DNA of 64,000 nt from Bartonella taylorii 8TBB (GTDB lineage: Bacteria; Pseudomonadota; Alphaproteobacteria; Rhizobiales; Rhizobiaceae). Position 1 is the stretch's first letter. Each line of letters starts with the position of its first letter. The translations under genes and the position numbers were made by a program. The stretch covers positions 32,539 to 96,538 of the forward strand of contig NZ_CADEAG010000008.1 in NCBI RefSeq assembly GCF_902825155.1. Direction: 5' to 3'. Below the pieces are notes generated by a model that worked only from the letters and a program-made list of their open reading frames with translations, had not been told where the DNA came from and did no database searches. This document shows positions 47,038 through 56,213 of this stretch, in pieces.

Positions 47038-49240
47038 GACCCTGCTCATTCATTTGAATATGCGTGGGCAAGCTCTACTAGCACTCTCCCTAGGAAAAAA
47101 GGAGATGCATGATAGCATCAGTAAATAAAGGGCATTTTACATCATACCCTATTAAAAAACGAAAGTAAGGCACAATGAAATACACAAAAATACCGCGAAC
47201 AGTTATTATAGCACGAGAAGAATTACAAAAATGAAGGAAAAAACGCCGCAAAGCTGTTGGTATAACCAGAAATGGCTATATACCTGAAGAGTTAAGGTTT
47301 CATTCTGAAACTCTTAAAGATTAAAAGCATACGCGAAAGGGGATATTTGACCAGAGAAATTTAACACTCTCGTAGACAACGTTAGATTATAAGGAGATAA
47401 TGATGCCAAAAGCAAAAGTGAAAACAAAAGGAATTCCCTCACCTCATCATTATTTTTATCCTGGTACGGACACGCTCAAAAATAAATATGGGATAAAAGA
47501 CCCCACTGTCTTGATGGAAGTGTATGCGCGTAATGTAGAAGAAGGAAGAGCTCAGCTACGTGAAGAACAACTCCCAGATTATTTTGATGCCTCCTATTTG
47601 TGCTATATTCATAAAAGGTTATTTTCTAGAACATTTGAATGGGCTGGGCAGCTGCGTCATGTTCCCTTCACATTTAAAGATGGCACCGTTGCTGTCATGC
47701 CAGAAATGATAAGCTCAGAGTGGGGAAGTATTTTTGCAACCGGAGATAAAATCCACAAAGACTTACAAACACTGGATCAAATACTCTTAGAGAAGAATAA
47801 TTTGCAAGGTTTATCGCGCAAAGAATTTCTCGATGACGCATCCGTATTATTTGCTTCTCTTCACCATACATGTCCTTTCAGACTAGGCAATGAACATGCA
47901 CAGGAGATCTTTTTTGAAAATCTTGCCGAGGCGGCAGGTCATTCGCTTGACTTTTCGCTCGTAACACAAGATTCTCTAAAGCTTGCCAGTATTAAAGCAG
48001 AAGAAGAAGAAGATCTAGAACCTTTGAGAAATTTGTTTGAGCTTATCTCCAATCCACAACGTGTTTCAAAGAAACGCATGAGCCCCACAAAAACGCAACA
48101 AAAAGGCCATGTTAGCCCTGAACAACCGAAAACCTTAAAAGACGAAGAAAAAACGGCCTTTACAGTTAGAACAACCAAAGAGCTTGAAAATGTTCTCATC
48201 CCAGGAAAAAAATTAGTCCCTTTAGAAAAAAATAAACTTTTTGAAATGATCGCGGAAGATGCCTGTGTCCACACCTGTCGAGAACAAATTGAGATTTTAT
48301 CAAAACTTGTTTATGGTAACCCCAAAATACTGAACCAAAAGATGGTGGAATTTATTACAAATCCATCATCTGCTCAAGAAACTGCCATCCAGATTAAACT
48401 ATTACCTGAATCTTTTGCCAAGCTTGCAGGTATCAATTTCTGTGGACTGAAAAACGCGAAGCGCAAAGAGGCTGAAGAATCTAGTGATATGCTCGCTCAC
48501 GCAATTGTAAATTTTTCGCATGCTGTAAAAAATGCTGAGGAAGAAATTACCCAAGATTATCGAAATGAACAAATGCGTCGTGAGAAAGCGGTCGGAATGC
48601 CAAGTGAAGACTTGCAAAATCTCCTTAACTCATCAAAAGAAATGCAGAAAACAATCTTGAGAAACTCTCCTACACTGCAAAAGGAACTCTATGATTTTGT
48701 AAAAAACACCAACAATCGTCTCTCCTCAAATGAGCAGAAAGTGATCCAAAACGGTGATTATAAGATGCTCGCTAAAATTATGGATATAACAGAAAATAAA
48801 GCAGAGCAAGTTACAAATATCGTTCAGAAAGCCAAAGAAGCGTACCAGCAATCCCAAATGCATACAATGAATCGCTCAAAAGTGCTTGCCATAGCCAGTT
48901 AAAAAATATGAGATTCTGCTCCTTCATTGAAAAATGCGTGGGTAGGTTCTGCCTTAGCACTCTCCCTAGGAAAAAAGGAGATGATACTATAGCGTCAATA
49001 AATAAACAGCATTTTACACCATATCCTACTAAAAACAAAGGTAAGGCACAATGAAATACGCAAAAATACAGCAAATAGTTATTATAACGCTAGAAAAATT
49101 ATAAAAATGCTATGGAGAAGTTTGTGTAGTTGTCAATGCCTAGATACTTGAAGGAAACGCATTTTATCTAAAACGCTTTACATTTTAAGATAATACGCAA
49201 AAATTTTAATGCTCCTCGATTATATTATAAGGAGGTAACC
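47036..49240 (+). repeat. Tandem duplication, bep-containing unit, copy 2
   Basis: Partner of 43309-45513. The near absence of differences, including in non-coding DNA, shows a very recent event or ongoing gene conversion. Confidence 0.9.
47400..48902 (+). CDS. Bartonella effector protein, catalytically dead Fic + BID (effector 4, identical to effector 2)
   Basis: A 500-aa protein identical to that of 43673-45175, with the same CPFRLGNEHAQ loop lacking the Fic His, the same BID domain and tail, and the same leader and 3' flank. It is an exact second dose of effector 2, produced by the 3.7-kb tandem duplication. Possible consequences are higher dosage or raw material for a new effector. An assembly artefact is unlikely, because the units alternate with clearly different genes (effectors 3 and 5). 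Confidence 0.88.
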   Translation: MMPKAKVKTKGIPSPHHYFYPGTDTLKNKYGIKDPTVLMEVYARNVEEGRAQLREEQLPDYFDASYLCYIHKRLFSRTFEWAGQLRHVPFTFKDGTVAVMPEMISSEWGSIFATGDKIHKDLQTLDQILLEKNNLQGLSRKEFLDDASVLFASLHHTCPFRLGNEHAQEIFFENLAEAAGHSLDFSLVTQDSLKLASIKAEEEEDLEPLRNLFELISNPQRVSKKRMSPTKTQQKGHVSPEQPKTLKDEEKTAFTVRTTKELENVLIPGKKLVPLEKNKLFEMIAEDACVHTCREQIEILSKLVYGNPKILNQKMVEFITNPSSAQETAIQIKLLPESFAKLAGINFCGLKNAKRKEAEESSDMLAHAIVNFSHAVKNAEEEITQDYRNEQMRREKAVGMPSEDLQNLLNSSKEMQKTILRNSPTLQKELYDFVKNTNNRLSSNEQKVIQNGDYKMLAKIMDITENKAEQVTNIVQKAKEAYQQSQMHTMNRSKVLAIAS

Positions 49241-50518
49241 ATGCCAAAAGTAAAAGTGAAAACAAAAGAAATTCCCTCACCTCATCATTATTTTTATCCT
49301 GGTACGGACACGCTCAAAAATAAATATAGAATAAAGGATCCTAAAGTTCTCTCTATAAAATGTTCGCGTGAGATAGAAAAGGCAATGGTCAATCTGCGCC
49401 AAGAACTTCCACCAAAACAGCTTGATAGCTCCTATCTAAAATATATTCACCTCTGTTTGTTTGAAGATATATTTGAATGGGCCGGACAGACACGTGATGA
49501 ATCCTTTACATTTGCAGATGGCTCTTCTGCCACTAGACCAAAAACAAAAAAAAAGGGACAGGCAATCCCTTTTGAAACCGGTGATAAAATTCAAGAAGGC
49601 TTAAAAAAATTAGATCAAGTGCTTATTGAAAAAAACAATTTGCAATATTTAACACGTGAAGAATTTATCAATGAAGCCTTAAAAATTTTTATATCTCTCA
49701 GACATATCCACCCTTTTATAAAAGGGAATAGGTGTACACGACAAATTTTTCTTGAAAAGCTTGGACAAGTTGCAGGACATCACCTTGATTTTTCTCTTGT
49801 GACAAAAGAACATATGGATCTTGTCAGCATTAAAGCAGAAGAAGGCGATCTGGAACCTTTGAGAAATTTGTTTGAGCTTATCTCCAATCCACAACGTATT
49901 TCAAAGGAACTCCTGAGCCCCACAAAAACGCAACAAAAAGGCCATGTTAGCCCTGAACAACGGAAAACCTTAAAAGACTATGACAAAACGGCCTTTGCAG
50001 TTAGAACAACCAAAGAGCCTGAAAATGTTCTCATCCCAGGAAAAAAATTAGTCCCTTTAGCAAAAAATGAACTTTTTGAAATAATGTCAGAAAATCCCGG
50101 TATTCTTGTAGGTCGACAACAAATTCTACGTTTTGCAAAACATGTATACCGCAACCCCAAAATATTGGATGAAAAAATACCGCAGATGATTAAAGAACCA
50201 GATTTGTGTGAAACACTCGCCGATCAAATTGAAAAATTTCCTCGCTCTGTTTCTCGCCTTGCAGGTATTAAAATATTTCGATGGAAAAGCGCAGCACGCA
50301 AAAGAGCTGAAGAACATGTTTCACTCCTTAGTTTTGCAATTAGAAACTACAAGAGTATTATTGAACAAGCTCAAAAAACTCTCCTCCAAGAGCATCAAGC
50401 AACCAAGAATAAGGATTATTTGAAACATTCCCAAAGCATTAATATATCAGAAAGTAAAGCAAAAGTAATGACAGACATCGTTCAGAAAACCAAACAAGCA
50501 CTTCAACAATCCCAATGA
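49241..50518 (+). CDS. Bartonella effector protein, altered Fic + BID (effector 5)
   Basis: A 425-aa effector. The first 29 codons nearly match effectors 2-4. The rest of the Fic domain (VLSIKCSREIEKAM, FEWAGQTRDESFTFADGSSA) is nearer to the canonical effector at 53164. The loop is HPFIKGNRCTRQ: His 157 is kept, but the second Gly of GNG is replaced. The short OB remnant (SPEQRKTLKDYDKTAF) again resembles effector 2. The BID domain lies at about 285-395 (FAKHVYRNPKILDEK, LAGIKIFRWKSAARK). The tail is shorter than in its relatives. The three-part similarity marks it as another recombinant. Confidence 0.87.
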   Translation: MPKVKVKTKEIPSPHHYFYPGTDTLKNKYRIKDPKVLSIKCSREIEKAMVNLRQELPPKQLDSSYLKYIHLCLFEDIFEWAGQTRDESFTFADGSSATRPKTKKKGQAIPFETGDKIQEGLKKLDQVLIEKNNLQYLTREEFINEALKIFISLRHIHPFIKGNRCTRQIFLEKLGQVAGHHLDFSLVTKEHMDLVSIKAEEGDLEPLRNLFELISNPQRISKELLSPTKTQQKGHVSPEQRKTLKDYDKTAFAVRTTKEPENVLIPGKKLVPLAKNELFEIMSENPGILVGRQQILRFAKHVYRNPKILDEKIPQMIKEPDLCETLADQIEKFPRSVSRLAGIKIFRWKSAARKRAEEHVSLLSFAIRNYKSIIEQAQKTLLQEHQATKNKDYLKHSQSINISESKAKVMTDIVQKTKQALQQSQ

Positions 50519-50662
50519 TCGAAGTGAAACGTACAAAATCACTCATAATAGCTAATTTGCATCTTCATTGTAATCTTCATAAGGCGCTGTTTTGATAATA
50601 TCCCACCTCATAAGAAGATACTTTTTACAGCATACTCATATAAACTGAAAGTTAAGACAAAA

Positions 50663-52582
50663 ATGAAATATACAAAAACGCAACTGGCACTTATTTTAGC
50701 GCCAATCGCTTTAGGTGCCTTAACAGTATTTCTTGTTCCTCATTTGTTATCGTTTATAATAAGCGAGATGGGAGATGATCAGATTTATTGGTATCTTCGC
50801 TCAAAACCCTTATTGGAATTAACGCTGGTTGCCTTTGTTTCATTATTTTATAGCCTCTCACAAAAACTACACCTGCGCAAAGCAATCACGCTTGTCTCAG
50901 CTCTCTTTTTTGCAATCATCGCTTTTTACCATATTGTCGGCGAAATAAAGCGTTTAAGCCCCTACGTTGGTCAACAAGGGATAACCTGGAGTTATGCTCT
51001 CCAGTTTATGGATTCTATGGTTGTCCTTGGTGTTATCATTGGCATAGCTCTTTTAGCAATCCAATTCATCACAACCGTTCCGCGCACAAACAAAATCAAA
51101 AGAGCCAAAAAAGGGATTTTCGGTGATGCCTCATGGATGAATTTAAGAGAGGCAGCAAAAATTTTTCCTGCTAATGGTCAAATTGTTGTTGGCGAAAGAT
51201 ACCGTGTTGATAAAGATAGTGTATGCAATATTCCCTTTGCACCTGGCAATAAAACAACATGGGGAAAAGGTGGGAAAGCGCCTTTGCTCACCTTTAATCT
51301 TGATTTTGGTTCAACCCACATGATTTTTTTTGCCGGTTCTGGTGGATATAAAACAACAAGTACAGTGGTTCCTACATGTTTAAAATATCCAGGCTCTATT
51401 GTTTGTCTTGATCCTTCAACCGAAGTTGCACCAATGGTTAAATTTGCGCGGCAAAGAATGGGCAACAGAAATGTTATTGTTCTTGATCCCAATTCAATTT
51501 TAACAAAAAATTTTAATGTGCTCGATTGGCTTTTAGATGATAGTGTACCACGTACACAACGTGAAGCCAATATTGTAGGTTTTTCGAAATTGCTTCTCAC
51601 GGATAAAAAGTCAGATAATTCTTCAGCAGAATACTTTTCGACACAAGCGCATAATCTTTTAACCGCTCTTCTTGCACATGTGGTATTTTCTGATGAATAT
51701 GACGAGAGTGAGCGCAATTTAAAAACATTGCGTGGAATTTTGTCTCAATCAGAAACAGCTGTTGTCAATCAATTACGCATGATACAAGAAACAACACCTT
51801 CTCCTTTTATTCGTGAAATGGTTGGTATTTTTACGGAAATGGCAGAGCAAACTTTTTCAGGGGTCTATACAACCGCATCAAAAGACACCCAATGGCTTTC
51901 TTTGTCTAATTACGCTGATCTTGTTTGTGGAGATGATTTTGCATCCTCGGATATTACAAATGGAAAGACAGATGTCTTTCTTAATCTCCCTGCAAGCATT
52001 TTAAACAGTTATCCAGCAATTGGACGGGTTATTATTGGTGCCTTTCTTAATGCAATGGTTACAGCTGATGGAAACTACAAAAAGCGTGTTTTGTTTGTCT
52101 TGGATGAAGTTGATCTTCTTGGTTATATGAATATTTTAGAAGAAGCACGCGATCGTGGTCGTAAATACGGCACATCCTTGATGCTCTTTTATCAATCCTT
52201 TGGTCAATTGGTCAATCACTTTGGTGAATCGGGTGCACGATCATGGTTTGAAAGCTGCTCCTTTGTGAGTTATGCCGCCATTAAAGACCTTCAAACAGCC
52301 AAAGATATTTCAGAGCGTTGTGGTCAAATGACGGTTGAAGTAGCTGGCACAAGCAAATCGAGAGGTATATCTTTAGGAAAGAGCTCTTACAACATCAACT
52401 ATCAACAAAGAGCACTGATTTTACCGCACGAAATTATTCAAGAAATGCGTCAAGATGAACAAATTATTCTTATGCAAGGACAGCCTCCTTTGCGATGTGG
52501 TCGAGCGATCTATTTTAGAAGAAAAGAAATGTTAGCGGCGGCTGAAAAGAACCGTTTTGCCCCACAAGCAAAGAAAAAATGA
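50663..52582 (+). CDS. virD4: VirD4 type IV coupling protein
   Basis: A 639-aa inner-membrane ATPase that recognises BID signals and passes effectors to the VirB channel. The N-terminal part has four hydrophobic segments (about 8-30, 48-62, 72-90, 112-136). The cytoplasmic ATPase domain has Walker A AGSGGYKTTS near residues 223-232 and Walker B VLFVLDEVDLLG near 475-486. The all-alpha domain lies between. It is the only coupling protein in the window. Its location inside the bep array, 144 bases after effector 5, ties operon 2 and the effectors into one system, and it may also serve operon 1. Confidence 0.94.
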   Translation: MKYTKTQLALILAPIALGALTVFLVPHLLSFIISEMGDDQIYWYLRSKPLLELTLVAFVSLFYSLSQKLHLRKAITLVSALFFAIIAFYHIVGEIKRLSPYVGQQGITWSYALQFMDSMVVLGVIIGIALLAIQFITTVPRTNKIKRAKKGIFGDASWMNLREAAKIFPANGQIVVGERYRVDKDSVCNIPFAPGNKTTWGKGGKAPLLTFNLDFGSTHMIFFAGSGGYKTTSTVVPTCLKYPGSIVCLDPSTEVAPMVKFARQRMGNRNVIVLDPNSILTKNFNVLDWLLDDSVPRTQREANIVGFSKLLLTDKKSDNSSAEYFSTQAHNLLTALLAHVVFSDEYDESERNLKTLRGILSQSETAVVNQLRMIQETTPSPFIREMVGIFTEMAEQTFSGVYTTASKDTQWLSLSNYADLVCGDDFASSDITNGKTDVFLNLPASILNSYPAIGRVIIGAFLNAMVTADGNYKKRVLFVLDEVDLLGYMNILEEARDRGRKYGTSLMLFYQSFGQLVNHFGESGARSWFESCSFVSYAAIKDLQTAKDISERCGQMTVEVAGTSKSRGISLGKSSYNINYQQRALILPHEIIQEMRQDEQIILMQGQPPLRCGRAIYFRRKEMLAAAEKNRFAPQAKKK

Positions 52583-53163
52583 AACACACCCTCTTATACG
52601 TATTGAGCTTTAAAACAATAACAACCGTAGGAAAGATAAAAAGCACGCGTTCTATTTCATAATAGCCCATTAAAAAAGAATTTTTATATGAAAAAATAAG
52701 AAAAATCCTTAATTGTTGCTTTTATTCTTGTGCTTACCAACGCTAATATTTTTATGAAGATTCTCCAACTAACTAAATAAAGAATAGCATTTAATCTTTA
52801 TACTTTACACATCCATCAAAGAGCTTTTGAAGACAGTTCTTTTGAGAGAAAACTGCATAAGAACTCTATTATTTTTGACAAAAATAAACAGGCGCGAAAA
52901 GCATACCAGAGAATCTTTTTACAAGAAAATAAAAAAGGAAACATGTATAAAAACGACCTGCATGGATGATCCTTTATCCACATACAAACAGAGTTACAAA
53001 GGCACCGTAAAACAGTTGATACAGCCAGAAATCCCCATATATTTAAGAGCATGGGCCCCTTCCCCAAATACTCAAAATCTCAACAAATGCGCGAAGGGAG
53101 ACTTTTTACACAAAAAGTTTAGCACACTTTCATCGGCTACCCTATCATATAAGGAAAGAATAT
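52583..53163. promoter_or_regulatory. Spacer and diverged class I leader before the canonical Fic effector
   Basis: No gene is seen in 52583-52990. From about 52990 the sequence is a degenerate form of the class I leader (ACCGTAAAACAGTTGATACAG, CAAATGCGCGAAGGGAGA, TTTAGCACACTTTCAT split here), ending in AAGGAAAGA as ribosome site. Confidence 0.5.
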
Positions 53164-54762
53164 ATGTTAGAGCAGAATTATCTATATAAGAAGAGCACAA
53201 CATTAAAAAATAAATATGGCATCAAAAATCCACAAAAACTTTATGAACGCTGTACCCATGAAGCAGCCAGAGCAGCCGTAAATTTCCGCTATGAACCACC
53301 ACCTCAAAAATTTAATGCCGCTTATCTGAAATTAATTCACTGGAACCTCTTCCATCAAAGTTTTGAGTGGGCCGGACAAACCCGTGATACTCTCTTTACA
53401 TTTGAAGATGGCAGCTCAGCCTATATGCCAGCTATGCGACCTATAGGCCATGAGACTCCTTTTGCTGTCGGACCACAGATTAAAAAAGAGCTTCAAAAAT
53501 TAGAAGAAATTCTTAGTGAAAAGAATAATTTACAAGGCTTATCGCGCCAAGAGTTTGCTGAAAGTGCCGCTGAAATCTTTATATTACTCAACCATATACA
53601 TCCCTTCAGAAAAGGCAATGGACATACACAACGAATGTTTATGGAAAAACTTGGACAAGCAGCAAACCACACCATTGACTTTTCTTGTATTACAAAAGAA
53701 CGCATGACTATTGCCTGTATTGAAGCAATGCAGCATAGCAATTCAGAACCGATGCAACATCTCTTTGAGGATATCACCCATCCGCAAAAATCACTTATCT
53801 TAAAGGAATTTATTTCCCAGATGAAAAATTCTGGACTTGAGACGATCAACAATCGTATGGTCCTCGCCGCAAAAGAAGGTGTACCTTATGATGGCATCTA
53901 TAGAGGTTGTGCAGCAGAAGGTTTTGTTATAGAGGTGGGGGACATTTTCATCGTTGGTCACAAAGATGATCTGCTGCCAGAACAAATTAAAACACTAAAA
54001 GACGGTGACTATATCTTTTTTCAAAAGTCCAACGTTCAAAACTTACAAGAAATACTGATCCCCTCAGAAACATTAGCACCTCTCACGCATGAGGAATTGT
54101 ATACAAAGATTGCAAATAATCCTTATGTCAAAACAAACCGAAAAGAAGTTGAGAATTTATCAAAGATTGTTTATGGCAACCGGCAAGCCTTAAGCATAAA
54201 AATGGATATAATAAATGCAGACCCAAGCTTGGGCAGAGTATTTGCTAATCAAATTACCCAAAATCCTCAATCGATTTGTAAGTTTGCAGGTATTAAAATG
54301 CTTTGTGTGAGCAGCTTAAACCGCAGACATGCTGAACAAACGGTTCCACAGCTGAGTAAAATGCTTAAAAATTATGTTATCGCAACGCAACAAGCCAAGG
54401 ATGAAATTCTAGAGCGACATCAAAGAGAACAAAATCGTTTAGGAAAATCTGTCAAAAAACCAGGGAAAGAATTGCAAAACCTTTTTGCCTTACCACTACA
54501 AAAACAAAAAGACCTCCTGTCCCATTCTACATCACTGCAAAAACAACTTCATGTTTTTTGGCGTCAATTACAAAATCGTTTATCGACAGAAGATCGTAAT
54601 GCCATAAAGGAAAATGATTGTACGAGACTTTTTCATCTTCTTGGTATATCAGAAAGTAAAGCAAAAGAAATTTCTCAAACTGTAAAATTAGTGAAAGCAG
54701 CACAATGTGAGGTACGCTCTTTCAGAGTTAGACGTAGCTCATCTGTGTCTCTTACCAATTAA
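53164..54762 (+). CDS. Bartonella effector protein with canonical Fic-OB-BID architecture (effector 6)
   Basis: A 532-aa effector and the only one here with the full ancestral layout. The Fic domain (about 10-205) has flap FTFEDGSSAYMP and loop HPFRKGNGHTQR (His 146, GNG and final Arg present, Lys where Asp/Glu is most common). AMP or nucleotide transfer is therefore plausible. The OB fold is at about 228-300 (GVPYDGIYRGCAAEGFVIEV). The BID domain is at about 310-430 (LSKIVYGNRQALSIK, FAGIKMLCVSSLNRR), followed by a basic C-terminal tail (VRSFRVRRSSS). By architecture it resembles BepA/Bep1-type proteins, but I do not assign a name. Confidence 0.9.
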   Translation: MLEQNYLYKKSTTLKNKYGIKNPQKLYERCTHEAARAAVNFRYEPPPQKFNAAYLKLIHWNLFHQSFEWAGQTRDTLFTFEDGSSAYMPAMRPIGHETPFAVGPQIKKELQKLEEILSEKNNLQGLSRQEFAESAAEIFILLNHIHPFRKGNGHTQRMFMEKLGQAANHTIDFSCITKERMTIACIEAMQHSNSEPMQHLFEDITHPQKSLILKEFISQMKNSGLETINNRMVLAAKEGVPYDGIYRGCAAEGFVIEVGDIFIVGHKDDLLPEQIKTLKDGDYIFFQKSNVQNLQEILIPSETLAPLTHEELYTKIANNPYVKTNRKEVENLSKIVYGNRQALSIKMDIINADPSLGRVFANQITQNPQSICKFAGIKMLCVSSLNRRHAEQTVPQLSKMLKNYVIATQQAKDEILERHQREQNRLGKSVKKPGKELQNLFALPLQKQKDLLSHSTSLQKQLHVFWRQLQNRLSTEDRNAIKENDCTRLFHLLGISESKAKEISQTVKLVKAAQCEVRSFRVRRSSSVSLTN

Positions 54763-55085
54763 ACATTGAGCATGATTTTATGATTCCTCTCATCTCTTGA
54801 TGCAAATCACTTTATGCGAATGATGCTGAGGGATGTTGCACAATATTACAGAAAATCTCTCTCATTATAGATCTCGTAATTTTATATAACGCATTGATAA
54901 AGTACCATTTAAAAAAACTATAATAAAAACACAAAATGCTATTATAGTGAGCGAAAATAGTGAAAGATTTTTTGGAAATCATTTCAAGCCGCATTCTCCT
55001 TTGTATAAAAGCTATCAAAGCATAGAGACGATGGAGAATGCACCGGAGAGGTTTTCTAAAATTAAAAAGCCTAAAGGAAGAAAAC
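54763..55085 (+). promoter_or_regulatory. Upstream region and probable promoter of the first tyrosine-motif bep
   Basis: TTGATA (54894-54899) and TATAAT (54919-54924) are a possible -35/-10 pair, though the 19-base spacing is long. The surrounding block (TTATTGATAAA, GAAAGATTTTTT, CTTTGTATAAAAGCTATCAAAGCATAGAGACG, split here) recurs with changes before the beps at 56214, 57570, 58578 and 62218. Each gene thus appears to have its own promoter. Confidence 0.5.
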
Positions 55086-55880
55086 ATGAAAAAAAGTCAT
55101 TCCCCTCAGTATCCAATAACCCAAAAAGTACTAGAAGAACAGATTAAGAAATTAAGGAAAGTACGACCCTCGCCTTATTCAGAGGAGCCTGTCCAAGCAG
55201 ATATTAATGTCGGAGAGTCCAGTAGCAAAAAACCGTCAGAGGAAGTTATCTATGCAGATATTATTATAGGAGAACCCAGTGGCAAGCCCCGCCCAAAGCC
55301 AGAAGAAACTATCTACGCAGAGGTTAATGTAGGAGAATCCAGCGCCAGACCCCACCCAGAGGCAACGGTGCGCGCAGGTGCTTCTTCACAAGTCAAACTG
55401 CCTCTTACACAAGAAGAGCTTGCTAGCAAGCTTCAAAAAAACGCAACGATCCAAAATTTTCAAGAAAAAATTAGATCTTTGTGTGAAACTGTTTATGGCA
55501 ACAGAAACACCCTCGATATGCAACTTAACAAGGTTCTTAAAAATCCTGACGTAGGAACTCGTCTCTCATACGATCTTGCTGGAAGTCCTGAAATCTTTGG
55601 CCCGTTTAGGGGTAAACAAGTACTTGGCATAAAGAGTCCAGCGCGCAAAAGAGCTGAAGAAGGTTCTTGGAACCTGTGTGAAACTGTTGAGCAATATGTA
55701 TGCCATGTAAAACAACTAGCCAAAGAAATGAAACAGCCTGATTATGTAAAAAATGAAAAGCTTCAGAAAAAAAGTGCAATGAGAGATCATCATTATCCCA
55801 CAAAAGAAAAACAACACACTGTTAGAGAACAAGACGTACAACAACGCAGACATCCTCCTAAACAAGGAATCGCTATATAA
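55086..55880 (+). CDS. BID effector with tyrosine motifs (effector 7)
   Basis: A 264-aa effector without a Fic domain. Residues 32-95 are degenerate 19-21-residue repeats, two of which carry EPIYA-like motifs, EEVIYADI (Tyr 56) and EETIYAEV (Tyr 77). Tyrosines in this context are phosphorylated by host Src/Abl-type kinases in BepD/E/F-class effectors and recruit SH2 proteins. One BID domain occupies about 105-215 (LCETVYGNRNTLDMQ, VLGIKSPARKRAEE), followed by a basic His-rich tail. The ATG at 55086 follows AAGGAAG; the longer frame from 55038 is rejected. Confidence 0.85.
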   Translation: MKKSHSPQYPITQKVLEEQIKKLRKVRPSPYSEEPVQADINVGESSSKKPSEEVIYADIIIGEPSGKPRPKPEETIYAEVNVGESSARPHPEATVRAGASSQVKLPLTQEELASKLQKNATIQNFQEKIRSLCETVYGNRNTLDMQLNKVLKNPDVGTRLSYDLAGSPEIFGPFRGKQVLGIKSPARKRAEEGSWNLCETVEQYVCHVKQLAKEMKQPDYVKNEKLQKKSAMRDHHYPTKEKQHTVREQDVQQRRHPPKQGIAI

Positions 55881-55926
55881 GCGTGCACAATGTAAAAATG
55901 CGCAAACTTTTGCTTTTAATCTAATC

Positions 55927-55963
55927 TCTTGGTGTAGGCTATTTGATCGGGAGTACACCAAGA
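55927..55963 (+). terminator. Conserved post-bep hairpin 1
   Basis: TCTTGGTGTA (55927-55936) pairs perfectly with TACACCAAGA (55954-55963). It lies 47 bases after effector 7. Related hairpins follow five other bep genes. There is no long T tract, so termination may depend on stem strength, or the element may protect the 3' end. Confidence 0.65.
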
Positions 55964-56213
55964 AGGGCTGGGTGATATTACAGAAAATATCCATCAAAAA
56001 TAATTCTCGTAATTTTATATATACATTAGTGAAATACCACAAAAAAGATGTATTAAAAACACAAATACATATTACAGTGGCCGAGAATAGCGGAAGATTT
56101 TTTAGAGATCATTTAAAGTAACATTCTTCTTTGTATAAAAGCTATCAAAGCATAGAGACGATGGAGAATGCGCCAAAAAGGTTTTCTAAATTTAAAACCT
56201 AAAGGAAGCAAAC

